Shown in pieces: positions 1-11,331 of a stretch of DNA of 64,000 bases; within the stretch, counting starts at the first letter, position 1, and every line of letters starts with the position of its first letter. The notes under the pieces are model-generated. The model was not told the origin of the DNA. It ran no database searches and worked only from the letters and a program-made list of their open reading frames with translations. Origin of the DNA: Nitrospira sp. (lineage in GTDB: Bacteria; Nitrospirota; Nitrospiria; Nitrospirales; Nitrospiraceae); assembly GCA_018242765.1 (NCBI GenBank), contig JAFEBH010000002.1:62001-126000 (forward strand), written 5' to 3'. Both the position numbers and the translations under genes were made by a program.

Positions 1-1300
1 AAAGCCAGGAGGCATTGTCCGAAGCACTCAATGTAGCTTTCCGACTGGAGGTCCTGGAGACGGTTATGGTCTGGTTCGGTGGGTTGCTCGCCCCTTGCAC
101 GGCATTATACGTCAGACCTATCTGAGGTGTTATGCCAACAGCTGGGGCCGCCGAACCTTCAGAAGCGAGCCTAAGGCAGACGAACACAGTCATCAGAAGA
201 ACCTGCCAGAACGATGGCCTAGCTGAAACATGGTTCGTACGACTAGACTGTGCCATAAAAGAGTACCTCCTCCGCATTGTTGCCTTTTCTCGGCAACTTA
301 TGTTCAACCAAATACCTTATACCTTCTGAATGATGCTGGCTTCTTAGAGGTCTTTGTCTGATCACCAGTCGGATGATGAGAGTTGGCTGCTCCACGAAGG
401 ACCGTGACAATCCTGCCATGCGAAACCTTCATCAAGCCGCTGAGCTCTCTGGTGCTCCTCTTAACTCTAGGATCTCCGTATGCGATTCGGCCGGGGACGT
501 GACCGCCGGTACGATCACAAACCGACCCAGAATCTCCCGCGAGCTGTTCGGAAAGGCCACACCGGGCAAAGGGGCGAAGTCTACTCGGCTCAGCACATTG
601 AGCCTCTATGCGCAGCAAGAACCCCGCGTCGCAGAACGTTACCAACTACCTGCAGAGGATTTAACCTGAGCAATGATGGTATTTCGTGTACACCCGATGG
701 AGATCACTGTGAGACCGAGAGAATTGCCGTCATTCCCGTCCTATTATGTCGTACGAATAAAGAGATCAAGCAAAAGTGGTGCCGCGAGAGGCCTCCTGAT
801 AGAATTAACTTCTTATGTATTTTGAGTACGTAGTCCAGACCCTCGGATGTACCAGGTGAAGGGTTTGGCCTTCAGAAGAATCAAAAAGGAACAAACGAGG
901 AACAATGATGGAGGTCAGATTATGCTTCGTGCGTCAATCACCGCTCAGAGGATCGGCGACGCGACTGATCGCCGCATAGTGCATGCCCACAGCACGGACG
1001 ATTTCGGCGAGCCGATACCCATTCGAGATGGGCCCAGCAAATGGCTTCATTCCGTCGTACACGTGCGGTCCTGGTCCCGGCACCAAAGAAATGGCTCAGA
1101 GTTGGTCTGGCAGCAAACCTCCTCTCACGGCGAGCCCTGACCTCTTCCTTCCGCCACAAACGTCAGATACTTCCGCTCAGCCACTGCAGGCTGCAGACCA
1201 AACTAGGACAGTAGCCAGTCGATGGTGAGATAAGGAGGCGTGGGTTCTAGTCCAGCGGTCGCATGATAGCTAGACTACGGATAGATATCGGCTTTGCAAA
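1..1300. other. Decayed region without an intact gene
   Basis: No convincing intact coding sequence is visible. The open frames here are short, overlap on both strands and match no family I recognise. The stretch lies beside a transposase remnant and contains a degenerate copy of the short repeat found near 20.3 kb. I read it as a graveyard of mobile and coding remnants; that is inference. Confidence 0.5.
542..652 (+). repeat. Degenerate copy of the 123-bp inverted-repeat element
   Basis: By eye this segment aligns along its whole length with the element at 20314-20436. Shared stretches are the left end (TGTTC then AAAGGCC), the middle (TTGAG-C-T-----GCG) followed by AGAAC, and the right end (AGAACGTTACCAAC-ACCTGC against AGACTTTTTCAAC-ATCCTGC). 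Many substitutions and a central deletion show that it is old. The alignment is manual and the score is not computed. Confidence 0.4.
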
Positions 1301-1327
1301 TCCGTTTGGCGAGAACCAGATTGAGCA

Positions 1328-1494
1328 CTACATACCAGCAAAGCTCCAGCAGCGTCCTTGCAGCACATGGCCGACTCGCTGATGGCGATGATTAAAGACT
1401 CGTGTGTAGACCCCATTGAGTTGGCGCATAGCCTTAGCGAGATTCGCCTCTGGGGTCTCCACCAGCAGATGGAAGTGGTTGTCCATTAGCCCGC
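1328..1494 (-). pseudogene. REP-associated (Y1/IS200-like) transposase fragment
   Basis: Read on the minus strand, about 54 codons encode an internal part of a Y1 single-strand transposase of the RAYT type. The HUH signature H-F-H is present in NHFHLLVETPEANL, followed by MRQLNGVYT, FNHRH and VGHVLQGR, all in family order. The frame then meets a TAG stop at 1328-1330, and the next family motif (RYVVLNLVLAKR) continues in another frame down to about 1300. The N-terminal part and the catalytic tyrosine region are missing, so the gene is dead. Family knowledge: such proteins mobilise REP palindromes. Confidence 0.75.
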
Positions 1495-1608
1495 ATTAAG
1501 TATTTAGGGCGTTTGGGGCCATTTATGGAATTGGCTGTTAAGGGGGGGGCGCCCCAACGGTCTTCGATCCGGTCTTCCGAGAAGTCCCAATGGACGACGA
1601 GACAGGGT

Positions 1609-1630
1609 CAAGATCTGGAGTCGGATCTTG
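1609..1630. repeat. 7-bp perfect inverted repeat downstream of trpA
   Basis: CAAGATC and GATCTTG flank an 8-base loop. The hairpin sits about 35 bases beyond the trpA stop and about 115 bases from the RAYT remnant. No U-run follows it on either strand, so it is not a standard intrinsic terminator. It could be a leftover REP-type palindrome or a transcript-end stem; this is a guess. Confidence 0.35.
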
Positions 1631-1664
1631 TATTGTTCGTCAACTCCCTGATTCTGGCAGTCGG

Positions 1665-2468
1665 TTAGGCTGGCCCCATCGCAGCTTTGAGCGAGCGGAC
1701 AAACTCGGCCACATGCCTGACCATGTCGGGGTCTTGTTGATGTACTGCAATCTGTTTGACAATGGCGCTGCCCACGATCACCCCATCCGCCATCTTCGAC
1801 ACGCGCGCCGCATCCTCCGGTGTCGCCACACCAAATCCCACGGCGACAGGAGCCGCGGACACCTTCCTGAGTTTACCGATATTCTGCTGGATGTCTGCTG
1901 CGTTGCTGAGTTTGGCCCCGGTAATGCCCGTCAAGGAAACATAGTAGACAAATCCGTGTGATTCTTTTGCCACCAGTTTCCGCCGATCCGTCGTGCTCGT
2001 CGGCGCAAGCAAGAAGATCAGCGAAAGCCCCACCGCATCCGCCGGAGCCTTGAGCGGCCCCGCTTCATCGGGCGGCATATCGGGCACGATCAATCCATCT
2101 ACTCCAGCAGCCTTTGCTGCGTTGCAGAACTCTTCACAGCCCATGGCATGGATGGAATTGTAATACAACATGAGGATGATCGGAATCTCCGTCCGTTGCC
2201 GGAGTGAGGTGACCGACGCAAGGATCTGACGAAGCGACGTGCCGCTCTTCAACGCCCGTTCGGCAGCCTGTTGGATCACCGGCCCATCGGCAATGGGATC
2301 AGAAAACGGCACACCCAGCTCGATAATATCGGCACCGGCCTGCTCAAGGGCAACAACGAGTTGCTCTGTTTCTGCCAGTCCAGGGTCCCCGGCCATGAGA
2401 TAGGCAATCAGGGCTTTCTCTTTCTTCTCACGAAGACGTGCAAAGGTGCTGTCCAACCGTCCACTCAT
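1665..2468 (-). CDS. trpA: Tryptophan synthase alpha subunit
   Basis: Cleaves indole-3-glycerol phosphate to indole and glyceraldehyde-3-phosphate; indole is channelled to TrpB in the cytoplasmic alpha2-beta2 complex. The 267-residue length is normal for the family. The catalytic acid lies in [12 protein letters not shown] (Glu50, matching Glu49 of the enteric enzyme) and Asp61 follows in DPIADGP. The start ATG overlaps the trpB stop in an ATGA, so the two are translationally coupled. It is the last gene of the trp operon. Confidence 0.97.
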   Translation of the reverse strand: MSGRLDSTFARLREKKEKALIAYLMAGDPGLAETEQLVVALEQAGADIIELGVPFSDPIADGPVIQQAAERALKSGTSLRQILASVTSLRQRTEIPIILMLYYNSIHAMGCEEFCNAAKAAGVDGLIVPDMPPDEAGPLKAPADAVGLSLIFLLAPTSTTDRRKLVAKESHGFVYYVSLTGITGAKLSNAADIQQNIGKLRKVSAAPVAVGFGVATPEDAARVSKMADGVIVGSAIVKQIAVHQQDPDMVRHVAEFVRSLKAAMGPA

Positions 2469-3658
2469 AGCGTGACCCCTCGCATTCTGGCCACTTGTTG
2501 AACATCTTTGTCTCCACGACCCGACAGATTCGCAATGATGATCTGTGACTTTTTCAATGTGGGTGCCAGCTTGACCACATGGGCGATTGCATGAGCGCTT
2601 TCTAGCGCCGGGACGATACCTTCTTCACGCGCGAGCAGATCAAACGCCGCCATGGCTTCACTATCCGTCGCGTAGGTGTAGTCGATCCGACCCAGGTCGT
2701 GATAGAGGCTGTGCTCCGGCCCGACTGCCGCATAATCCAGACCAGCCGAGACGGAATGGGTCAAATTGATCTGTCCATTCTCGTCCTGCAGCAGATAGGT
2801 CATCGTACCCTGTAAGACGCCCGGCTTCCCACCGGAGAATCGGGCCGCATGTTTTCCGCTGATGATTCCCGTTCCCCCTGCCTCGACCCCGATCATCTTC
2901 ACCTTGGGATCTCCCAGAAAGGCGTGGAAGAGCCCGATCGAATTGCTCCCGCCGCCGACACAGGCGACGAGATAGTTCGGCAACTTGCCTTCCGCCGCCA
3001 GAATCTGCTTTCGCGCTTCTCGCCCGATGATGGCCTGAAAATCGCGGATCATCATGGGATAGGGATGAGCCCCAAGCACTGAACCGAGAATGTAATGAGT
3101 CGTCCGCACATTCGTCGTCCAATCCCGCATCGCTTCGCTGATGGCGTCCTTCAATGTCCGACTTCCAGCATCCACACCGGTGACCTTGGCCCCCAACAAG
3201 CGCATACGGAAGACGTTCAAAGCCTGCCGTTCCATGTCCTCCGTGCCCATGTAGATTTCACACTCGAGCCCGAACATCGCGGCAGCTGTCGCCGTAGCCA
3301 CACCATGTTGCCCTGCTCCGGTTTCGGCGATCACTCGAGGCTTCTTCATGCGTACCGCGAGCAACGCTTGTCCGATCGCGTTATTGATCTTATGGGCGCC
3401 CGTATGGCAGAGGTCCTCCCGCTTGAGATAAATCTTGGCACCGCTCAATTTCTTTGTCAGCCGATCGGCACGATAGAGACTCGTCGGGCGCCCGACATAT
3501 TGCTTGAGATAATAGGCCAGGTCTGCTTGAAATCGACGATCCTTCTTGACCTTCGCATACTCCCCTTCCAGCTCCAGCAGCGCCGGCATGAGGGTTTCAG
3601 GCACATACCGCCCGCCATAGGGTCCAAAACGGCCACGATTATCGGGAAGGGTCGGCAT
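2465..3658 (-). CDS. trpB: Tryptophan synthase beta subunit
   Basis: PLP enzyme that condenses indole with L-serine to make L-tryptophan. The 397-residue protein has the full family order: N-terminal [11 protein letters not shown], the PLP lysine in [12 protein letters not shown] (Lys90), the ETGAGQHG loop with its catalytic Glu, a glycine-rich phosphate site (CVGGGSN) and LSGRGDKD near the C-terminus. It looks like the standard TrpB1 type rather than the longer TrpB2. It overlaps trpA by 4 bases. Confidence 0.97.
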   Translation of the reverse strand: MPTLPDNRGRFGPYGGRYVPETLMPALLELEGEYAKVKKDRRFQADLAYYLKQYVGRPTSLYRADRLTKKLSGAKIYLKREDLCHTGAHKINNAIGQALLAVRMKKPRVIAETGAGQHGVATATAAAMFGLECEIYMGTEDMERQALNVFRMRLLGAKVTGVDAGSRTLKDAISEAMRDWTTNVRTTHYILGSVLGAHPYPMMIRDFQAIIGREARKQILAAEGKLPNYLVACVGGGSNSIGLFHAFLGDPKVKMIGVEAGGTGIISGKHAARFSGGKPGVLQGTMTYLLQDENGQINLTHSVSAGLDYAAVGPEHSLYHDLGRIDYTYATDSEAMAAFDLLAREEGIVPALESAHAIAHVVKLAPTLKKSQIIIANLSGRGDKDVQQVARMRGVTL

Positions 3659-3715
3659 GAGATTACATCCTCCTGGCTGAATAATGCTTCAGACGGTGAA
3701 GTATAGAGGCGCAGA

Positions 3716-4345
3716 TCAGGCTGGCACAAGTCTGGCGGCGTCAATAAACGCTTTGATCTTCGCGTGGTCCTTTTTCCCCGGGCTCAGCTCCACCCCGCTA
3801 CTCACATCAACTCCATAGGGACGCACACGGGCGATGGCCTCGGCCACATTCACAGGAGTCAGCCCCCCAGCCAGGACAATCGGTGTGGATCGAGCCGCTT
3901 CCTGTGCCAACGTCCAATCCACGGTTTGGCCGGTTCCGCCATAGGCCTGATCGGAAAAGGCATCGATAAGAAACCCGCGTACATTGGCGCGTCCTTGGAG
4001 TTCTGTTAGCGTCAGAAAGGTCTCTCGATCTTTCAGTCGGAGCGCCTTCATCACGGGACGCCCAAGGTCCTGACAATAGGATACAGGTTCATCTCCATGT
4101 AGCTGCGCCAATACCAAGCCACATCCATCCATCAATGCCTTTACTCGATCCGACTCTTCATTGACGAAGACTCCAACGGGCAGCACGAACGGCGGCAGCC
4201 CAACCACAATCGCCCTCACCACTGCTGGCTCCACAAAACGCGGGCTCTTGCGGTACATGACAAAGCCCAAAGCATCCGCGCCAGCTTCCACCGCCACCTT
4301 CGCGTCGGCCACATTGGTGATGCCGCAAATCTTAATCTTCACCAT
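3716..4345 (-). CDS. trpF: Phosphoribosylanthranilate isomerase
   Basis: Converts N-(5-phosphoribosyl)anthranilate to the enol carboxyphenylamino-deoxyribulose phosphate. The 209-residue single (beta/alpha)8 barrel starts with the family signature VKICGIT, containing the catalytic Cys (Cys7). It continues with GADALGFV, the catalytic Asp in FLIDAFS and phosphate-binding LAGGL and GVDVSSGVE. It is a stand-alone protein, not fused to TrpC as in enterics. It lies 57 bases upstream of trpB and just after trpC. Confidence 0.96.
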   Translation of the reverse strand: MVKIKICGITNVADAKVAVEAGADALGFVMYRKSPRFVEPAVVRAIVVGLPPFVLPVGVFVNEESDRVKALMDGCGLVLAQLHGDEPVSYCQDLGRPVMKALRLKDRETFLTLTELQGRANVRGFLIDAFSDQAYGGTGQTVDWTLAQEAARSTPIVLAGGLTPVNVAEAIARVRPYGVDVSSGVELSPGKKDHAKIKAFIDAARLVPA

Positions 4346-4356
4346 AACGCCATCAT

Positions 4357-5184
4357 CTATGCCGATTGACCACTATGCGCCGTGGTTCCGAGCAATTCAC
4401 GAACCTTGTCTCCCGTGTTGTCCGCACGAATGAGCGACTCTCCGATCAACATGGCATGGATACCGGCATCAGACAGCTTGGTGACGTCCTCACGCTTGTG
4501 AATCCCGCTCTCGCTGATGATCAGTTTGTCCGACGGAATCCGCTTTGCCAGCCGAAACGTCACATTGAGATCGGTCGTGAACGTCTTCAAGTCCCGGTTG
4601 TTGATCCCAATCATCCTTGCATTGGGAATCCACTCCAACACCGTGTCCAACTCTCTCTCGTGATGGGTCTCGAACAAACTATCCATTCCAAGTTCGGTAG
4701 CCAGGGCATGGAAATCAATGAGCTGCCGACGTTCCAGAGCCGCCACGATCAACAAGATCGCATCAGCGCCATGAGCACGAGCCTCATAAAACTGGATATC
4801 CCCGACCATGAATTCCTTATTGAGTGCCGGGATTGGGAATGCTTGTTTAATTTCTTTCAGATACCGAAGGTCTCCTTGGAAAAAGTCCTTGTCGGTCAAG
4901 ACCGATACGGCTGAAGCGCCTTGCTCTCGATAGATCCGTGCCAATCCCAAATGATCAAACTTTTCGGCAAACTCTTCCCGCAAGAGCCCCAGGCTCGGTG
5001 AGGCCTTTTTGACCTCGGCGATGAGCGAAGGACTAACCGGAGGCTTTGTCGCATCGAGCGTGACGGCAAACCCCAACGTCGGCGGCGCATCACGGATAGC
5101 GGCTTTCAGATCGGCAAGGTAAGTACGGCTTTGCTTATGCCGCAGTTCTGCTTTTTTATGTTCGAGAATGCGATCGAGAATCAT
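4357..5184 (-). CDS. trpC: Indole-3-glycerol phosphate synthase
   Basis: Ring closure and decarboxylation step that produces indole-3-glycerol phosphate. The 275-residue barrel has the N-terminal ILDRILEHKKAEL helix, SLIAEVKKASPSLG with the catalytic Lys, VLTDKDFFQG, LNKEFM, the Glu in LGMDSLFETHHE, IGINNRDLKTF and ISESGIHKREDV. This is the complete active-site set. It follows trpD by 7 bases and precedes trpF by 11 bases, consistent with one transcript. Confidence 0.97.
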   Translation of the reverse strand: MILDRILEHKKAELRHKQSRTYLADLKAAIRDAPPTLGFAVTLDATKPPVSPSLIAEVKKASPSLGLLREEFAEKFDHLGLARIYREQGASAVSVLTDKDFFQGDLRYLKEIKQAFPIPALNKEFMVGDIQFYEARAHGADAILLIVAALERRQLIDFHALATELGMDSLFETHHERELDTVLEWIPNARMIGINNRDLKTFTTDLNVTFRLAKRIPSDKLIISESGIHKREDVTKLSDAGIHAMLIGESLIRADNTGDKVRELLGTTAHSGQSA

Positions 5185-5191
5185 TGAAGAC

Positions 5192-6205
5192 TCATACCCT
5201 CGTCGTATAGGCGATCAACCTCTCCAGCTTTTCTGCGGCAGCCCCCGAATCAATAGTCTGCTGCGCCAGACGGAATCCCTCTTGAAGGGTTTTTGCTTTC
5301 TGACCTACTACCATAGCAGGCGCTGCGTTCAAACAGACGATGTCGCGCTTGGAGCCTTTCCGGCCTTGCAAGATCTCTTTTACGATCCGTGCATTATCCT
5401 CAGGCGAACCGCCGGCATACTCTTTCCTAGGCACACGTGACAGGCCGAATTCCTCCGGCGCAAGAAAGTAGCTCGAGACGACTCCGCCTTTCCCCTCGGA
5501 GACTTTCGTCCGTTCCGACAGCGTGATCTCATCCAGTCCGTCCATGCCATGAATCACGAAGCAATGTTGCGATCCCAGTTCCATCAGGACTCGTCCCAAT
5601 ATTTCGGTTTTTTGTGCCTCATAGACCCCAAGCACTTGATGCGTCGCTCCGGCCGGATTCGTCAACGGCCCCAACAGATTCAAGATGGTCCGGATACCGA
5701 TTTCCTGTCTCGGCCCAGCGCAATATTTCATCGCGCTGTGGTAGTGCGGAGCAAACAAGAACCCGATCCCAACGTCATCGATGCAGTCCACCATGCGACT
5801 CGGGTCCAGATCGATCTGGACCCCGAGAGCACTCAACACATCGGCACTTCCGCTCCTGGACGACACGGAACGATTGCCGTGCTTCGCGACGGTGATACCG
5901 GCCCCCGCTACCACGAAGGCTGCGGCCGTCGAGATATTAAATGTATTGGCTCCATCACCACCTGTTCCACAGGTATCGACGATGATGGAAGCTCCGACTC
6001 TGATACGCGCAGCCCGCGCTCGCATCGCGCTCGCCGACCCGACGATTTCATCAACCGTTTCACCTTTCTGCCTGAGGCCCATCAAGTAGGCGGCAATCTG
6101 CGCCGGAGTCGCCATGCCATCCATGACCTCGCACATGACGGTTTCGGCTTCCTGCGCGGAAAGAGCGATTCGGTCAGCCAATTTGGCGAGTGCATCTTTG
6201 ATCAT
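5192..6205 (-). CDS. trpD: Anthranilate phosphoribosyltransferase
   Basis: Transfers the phosphoribosyl group of PRPP to anthranilate. The 337-residue protein shows the N-terminal helical domain (MATPAQIAAYLMGLRQKGET), the PRPP loop CGTGGDGANTFNIST at about residues 79-92, GNRSVSSRSGSADVLSALG, and the Mg-binding acidic part in GMDGLDEITL. It is a separate enzyme, not fused to TrpG. It sits between trpG and trpC in the operon. Confidence 0.97.
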   Translation of the reverse strand: MIKDALAKLADRIALSAQEAETVMCEVMDGMATPAQIAAYLMGLRQKGETVDEIVGSASAMRARAARIRVGASIIVDTCGTGGDGANTFNISTAAAFVVAGAGITVAKHGNRSVSSRSGSADVLSALGVQIDLDPSRMVDCIDDVGIGFLFAPHYHSAMKYCAGPRQEIGIRTILNLLGPLTNPAGATHQVLGVYEAQKTEILGRVLMELGSQHCFVIHGMDGLDEITLSERTKVSEGKGGVVSSYFLAPEEFGLSRVPRKEYAGGSPEDNARIVKEILQGRKGSKRDIVCLNAAPAMVVGQKAKTLQEGFRLAQQTIDSGAAAEKLERLIAYTTRV

Positions 6206-6226
6206 GGCAATACAAATTAGGTGGGG

Positions 6227-6790
6227 CTAGAGTTTCAAGAAGTTCCGCAGCAGATCCTTGCCTGCCGTCGTCAGAATAGATTCCGGGTGAAACTGGACCC
6301 CTTCGACACCAAGCGTTTTATGCCGGAGTCCCATGATTTCACCCTCGGCAGTCTCTGCTGAGATCTCAAAACAGTCCGGAAGATTCGCCCGGTTCACAAT
6401 CAGCGAATGGTACCGCGTCGCCTCAAACGGATTGGGTAACGATTGAAAGATGGTCTTCCCGTTGTGTTTGATCTGGGATGTCTTCCCATGCATCAGCCGA
6501 ACCGCACGGATCACTTCCCCTCCGTAGGCCACGGCCATCGACTGATGCCCCAAACAGACGCCGAGGATGGGAATCTTCCCTCCAAATCGCTTGATGGCAT
6601 CGACTGAGATTCCCGCTTCCTTCGGCGTGCAGGGCCCCGGAGAAATCACCAGGCGGTCTGGATGTAACTCCCCGATCTGATCCAGAGTAATCTTGTCGTT
6701 GCGAACGACCTGGACATCCTCGCCTAACTCACCCAGATACTGCACGAGGTTGTAGGTGAAGGAATCGTAGTTATCGATGACAAGTAGCAT
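6227..6790 (-). CDS. trpG: Anthranilate synthase glutamine amidotransferase subunit
   Basis: Class I glutamine amidotransferase that feeds ammonia to TrpE; it may also serve para-aminobenzoate synthesis, as PabA does in other bacteria. The triad is visible: Cys79 in [10 protein letters not shown], and His and Glu in VQFHPESI. I place the start at [11 protein letters not shown] because this is the conserved N-terminus. An in-frame ATG 15 bases upstream (6805) is possible but would add MTGFI. Length is 187 residues, normal for the family. It lies 97 bases downstream of trpE. Confidence 0.95.
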   Translation of the reverse strand: MLLVIDNYDSFTYNLVQYLGELGEDVQVVRNDKITLDQIGELHPDRLVISPGPCTPKEAGISVDAIKRFGGKIPILGVCLGHQSMAVAYGGEVIRAVRLMHGKTSQIKHNGKTIFQSLPNPFEATRYHSLIVNRANLPDCFEISAETAEGEIMGLRHKTLGVEGVQFHPESILTTAGKDLLRNFLKL

Positions 6791-6887
6791 GATAAAGCCC
6801 GTCATTCGTCATCGGTCGTTCGTCAATGGAGAGCTGGTTTCCGTTGAGGAACAATCTGTCAAATGACAGATGACCAATGACTATTCC
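6791..6887. repeat. Repetitive trpE-trpG spacer with a palindrome
   Basis: The spacer is built from repeats of a GTCATTCGTCAT-like unit on one side and ATGAC/AATGAC units on the other. It also contains a perfect 7-bp-arm palindrome (TCTGTCA, AA, TGACAGA) at 6855-6870. The pattern looks like slippage-grown simple sequence. It could form a stem in the mRNA between the two genes. Confidence 0.4.
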
Positions 6888-8384
6888 CTATTCCAGCCCC
6901 TGCTCTGCCAGTTCTATGGCTTTCATCATCGCACGGGCCTTGTTACACGTTTCCTCATACTCATGGACCGGATTCGAATCAGCCACAATGCCGGCTCCGG
7001 CCTGGATGAAGGCCCGATGGCGCGAAACCACGACCGTACGAATATTAATACACATGTCCATGTTCCCTGAAAAGCTGATGTAGCCCACTGCTCCGGCGTA
7101 GGGGCCACGCCTTGTGGGTTCTAACTCTTCGATAATTTCCATCGCCCGAATCTTCGGTGCTCCGGACACCGTGCCGGCAGGAAAGCAGGCCTTGAGCACA
7201 TCGTAGACGGTCTTGTCCTTGCTCAGTTTTCCCGTGACATTCGACACGATATGCATGACATGGGAATACCGCTCGACATTCATCAACGATTCGACCTTGA
7301 CCGACCCCTGTTCAACGACACGGCCGATATCGTTGCGCCCCAGATCCACCAGCATGATGTGTTCAGCCCGCTCTTTGGCGTCGGCCAACAAGCGTCGCTC
7401 GAGTTCCGCATCTTCTTCCGCTGTCGCTCCACGTCGCCTGGTCCCCGCAATCGGACGCACCGACGCGAGGCCATCTTCACAACGCACCAGAATTTCCGGG
7501 GATGACCCCACCAGTTCGACCCCCGCGATACGCAGGTAATACATGTACGGTGAAGGATTCACCACGCGAAGCGCTCGATAGAGCTGAAAGGGCGGCGCCT
7601 GCAAATTCGTCTCCCAACGCTGTGAAAGCACGCACTGAAAGATATCACCCGCCTTGATGTAGTCCTGCGCGCGTGAGACCATTTTCTCAAAATCCGCCTG
7701 GTTCATATTGGAGGTAAAGCGGAGCGGAGACCTCCGGCGCGTTGGTTTGACACGGCGGAGCGGCCGACGAATTCTGGCGATCATCTTTTCAATGCGGGCT
7801 GTCGCGTCTCGATAGGCCGCACGAATGTCTCGGTCCGACCCGGACTTCACGTGCGCGTTGGCCACGACTTTGATTTTCTGCGATACGTTGTCGAAGATCA
7901 GCAGCGTCTCGGTCAGGAGAAAGGCGAACTGCGGAAGGTGGAGGTCGTCTTTTCGTCGGGAGGGAAGATTCTCAAATGTCTTGACGATGTCATAGCCGAG
8001 ATACCCCACCGCTCCACCGACAAAGCGAGGCAACTCCGGCACCGTCACAGGGCGATAGGTTTCAAGGATCTCCCGCAGACGATCCATAGGGGCCCCTCGA
8101 CTGGGGATCCGACGTACGCGGCCCCCCTTCTTGACGCATAAATCCCCGCGGTCTTCGTAGATGACGACTGGAGATCCACTACCGAGAAACGAATACCTCG
8201 CCCATTTCTCCCCTCCTTGGATGCTTTCCAATAAATAGGCAGAGGGACCGTGGTCGATCTTGGCAAAAGCCGAGACTGGAGTATCGTGGTCCGCGAGAAT
8301 TTCGCGAAACAGGGGAATGAGATTGCCCTGCTCGGCATAAGAACGAAACTCATCCAGGCTGAGCGAATAGGTCACAGACTGCAT
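6888..8384 (-). CDS. trpE: Anthranilate synthase component I
   Basis: Makes anthranilate from chorismate with ammonia from TrpG. From the ATG at 8382-8384 it encodes 498 residues. The N-terminal part has the tryptophan-feedback motif LLESIQGGEKWARYSFLG. The chorismate-binding domain shows the family set IFQCVLSQRW, RPIAGTRRRG, LVDLGRNDIGRV, HIVSNVTG, FPAGTVSGAPK, RRGPYAGAVGYISFSGNMD and IQAGAGIVADSNP. An upstream in-frame start at 8441 would overlap the LysM gene. The chosen start lies 10 bases after that gene's stop. Confidence 0.96.
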   Translation of the reverse strand: MQSVTYSLSLDEFRSYAEQGNLIPLFREILADHDTPVSAFAKIDHGPSAYLLESIQGGEKWARYSFLGSGSPVVIYEDRGDLCVKKGGRVRRIPSRGAPMDRLREILETYRPVTVPELPRFVGGAVGYLGYDIVKTFENLPSRRKDDLHLPQFAFLLTETLLIFDNVSQKIKVVANAHVKSGSDRDIRAAYRDATARIEKMIARIRRPLRRVKPTRRRSPLRFTSNMNQADFEKMVSRAQDYIKAGDIFQCVLSQRWETNLQAPPFQLYRALRVVNPSPYMYYLRIAGVELVGSSPEILVRCEDGLASVRPIAGTRRRGATAEEDAELERRLLADAKERAEHIMLVDLGRNDIGRVVEQGSVKVESLMNVERYSHVMHIVSNVTGKLSKDKTVYDVLKACFPAGTVSGAPKIRAMEIIEELEPTRRGPYAGAVGYISFSGNMDMCINIRTVVVSRHRAFIQAGAGIVADSNPVHEYEETCNKARAMMKAIELAEQGLE

Positions 8385-8394
8385 CTCGTTCCGC

Positions 8395-9042
8395 TTATTC
8401 GCTTCCCACCATGAGTTTTTGGCCGACCTCAATGATGTCATCAGGCAGCTTGTTCATCTTCTTTACCTTCTCGATGTCAAGGCCATACCGACGGCTGATA
8501 CCAAACAGCGTCTCACCCGGTTTCACGACATGGACCATCTGGCCGGATTTCGGAGTGACATTCGTGGCACTTTGAGAAGAAGAGCTTTTGGGGTCGCTTC
8601 CGCTCGATTCCGTCGTGACGGCTTTTACCGGTTCTTTGAATGGCTCAAGTTTCTTCGGCTTTCCCGTAGTGGAAGAGCTTTTCCGCTGCATATCTTCGAG
8701 GGCTTTGCGTTCAAGCACCGTGGCTTCTCTGATCGCTTCAGTTTCCTCTTGGAGACGAGCCATCTGTTCACGCGCCATCTGTACCTGTGCCGACAGTTCC
8801 CGGTTTCTCGCCTCAAACTCGGCCAGCTCTGTCTTCGTCCGTTTCACTTCGCTATCCAGTTCAGCGGTGCGTTTTTCTTCCTGAGCCAAGAGGCGCTGGA
8901 AATTGAGACTTCGTGCCTTTTCGGCGTTGAACTTTTCTTCCAAGACCACACACCCGCTCACGACCATCCCCCCACACAATAGGATTCCGAAGAGAACGGT
9001 CTTCCTCACTCGCGCACAGATTGGCTGCTCATCCCTCCGCAT
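8395..9042 (-). CDS. LysM-domain lipoprotein with coiled coil
   Basis: 215-residue envelope protein. The N-terminus has basic residues, a hydrophobic stretch and a lipobox (VVSGC, Cys about 31), so it is probably lipidated. Residues about 36-125 are a charged heptad-like coiled coil. A serine-rich linker follows, then a C-terminal LysM peptidoglycan-binding domain (VHVVKPGETLFGISRRYG, KKMNKLPDDIIEVGQKL). A strong ribosome site (AGGAGGG) precedes the ATG. It is the first gene of the trp transcription unit, an odd partner; the shared promoter may be coincidental. The exact role is unknown. Confidence 0.85.
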   Translation of the reverse strand: MRRDEQPICARVRKTVLFGILLCGGMVVSGCVVLEEKFNAEKARSLNFQRLLAQEEKRTAELDSEVKRTKTELAEFEARNRELSAQVQMAREQMARLQEETEAIREATVLERKALEDMQRKSSSTTGKPKKLEPFKEPVKAVTTESSGSDPKSSSSQSATNVTPKSGQMVHVVKPGETLFGISRRYGLDIEKVKKMNKLPDDIIEVGQKLMVGSE

Positions 9043-9093
9043 ATACCCTCCTTTGCCCGGCCGTCACCGATTCCCGAGGACGAAGAGACGCTT

Positions 9094-9122
9094 AGAATAG
9101 TGGGCACTGGTGCGAAAGTCAA
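9094..9122 (-). promoter_or_regulatory. Sigma70-type promoter of the lysM-trp operon
   Basis: On the minus strand TTGACT (9117-9122) is followed by exactly 17 bases and then TATTCT (9094-9099). It lies about 50 bases upstream of the LysM-lipoprotein start. I see no trp leader peptide or attenuator in the short leader, nor a clear TrpR operator. Confidence 0.6.
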
Positions 9123-9223
9123 AGCAAGCAGACCAATCCGTTTGACCGTTTCCCCGGCCTGTGCTACGGTCAGCCCGGGCTTCAAGCATGCGTCGCTTTC
9201 ATGTTGAGTCACGGCTGTCATAA

Positions 9224-11329
<2,106 letters not shown>

Positions 11330-11331
11330 GC

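Noticed and set aside
304..645. Open frame of 113 codons on the minus strand
   Set aside because: Overlaps other frames on both strands, has no family match and includes the degenerate repeat at 542-652.
1243..1275. GGTTCTAGTCC segment that recalls a tRNA T-loop
   Set aside because: No matching acceptor, anticodon or D-arm could be built around it.
3716..3740. TGGCAC-N5-TGGC resembling a sigma54 promoter
   Set aside because: The -12 element is TGGC instead of TTGC and the site is inside the trpF 3' end.
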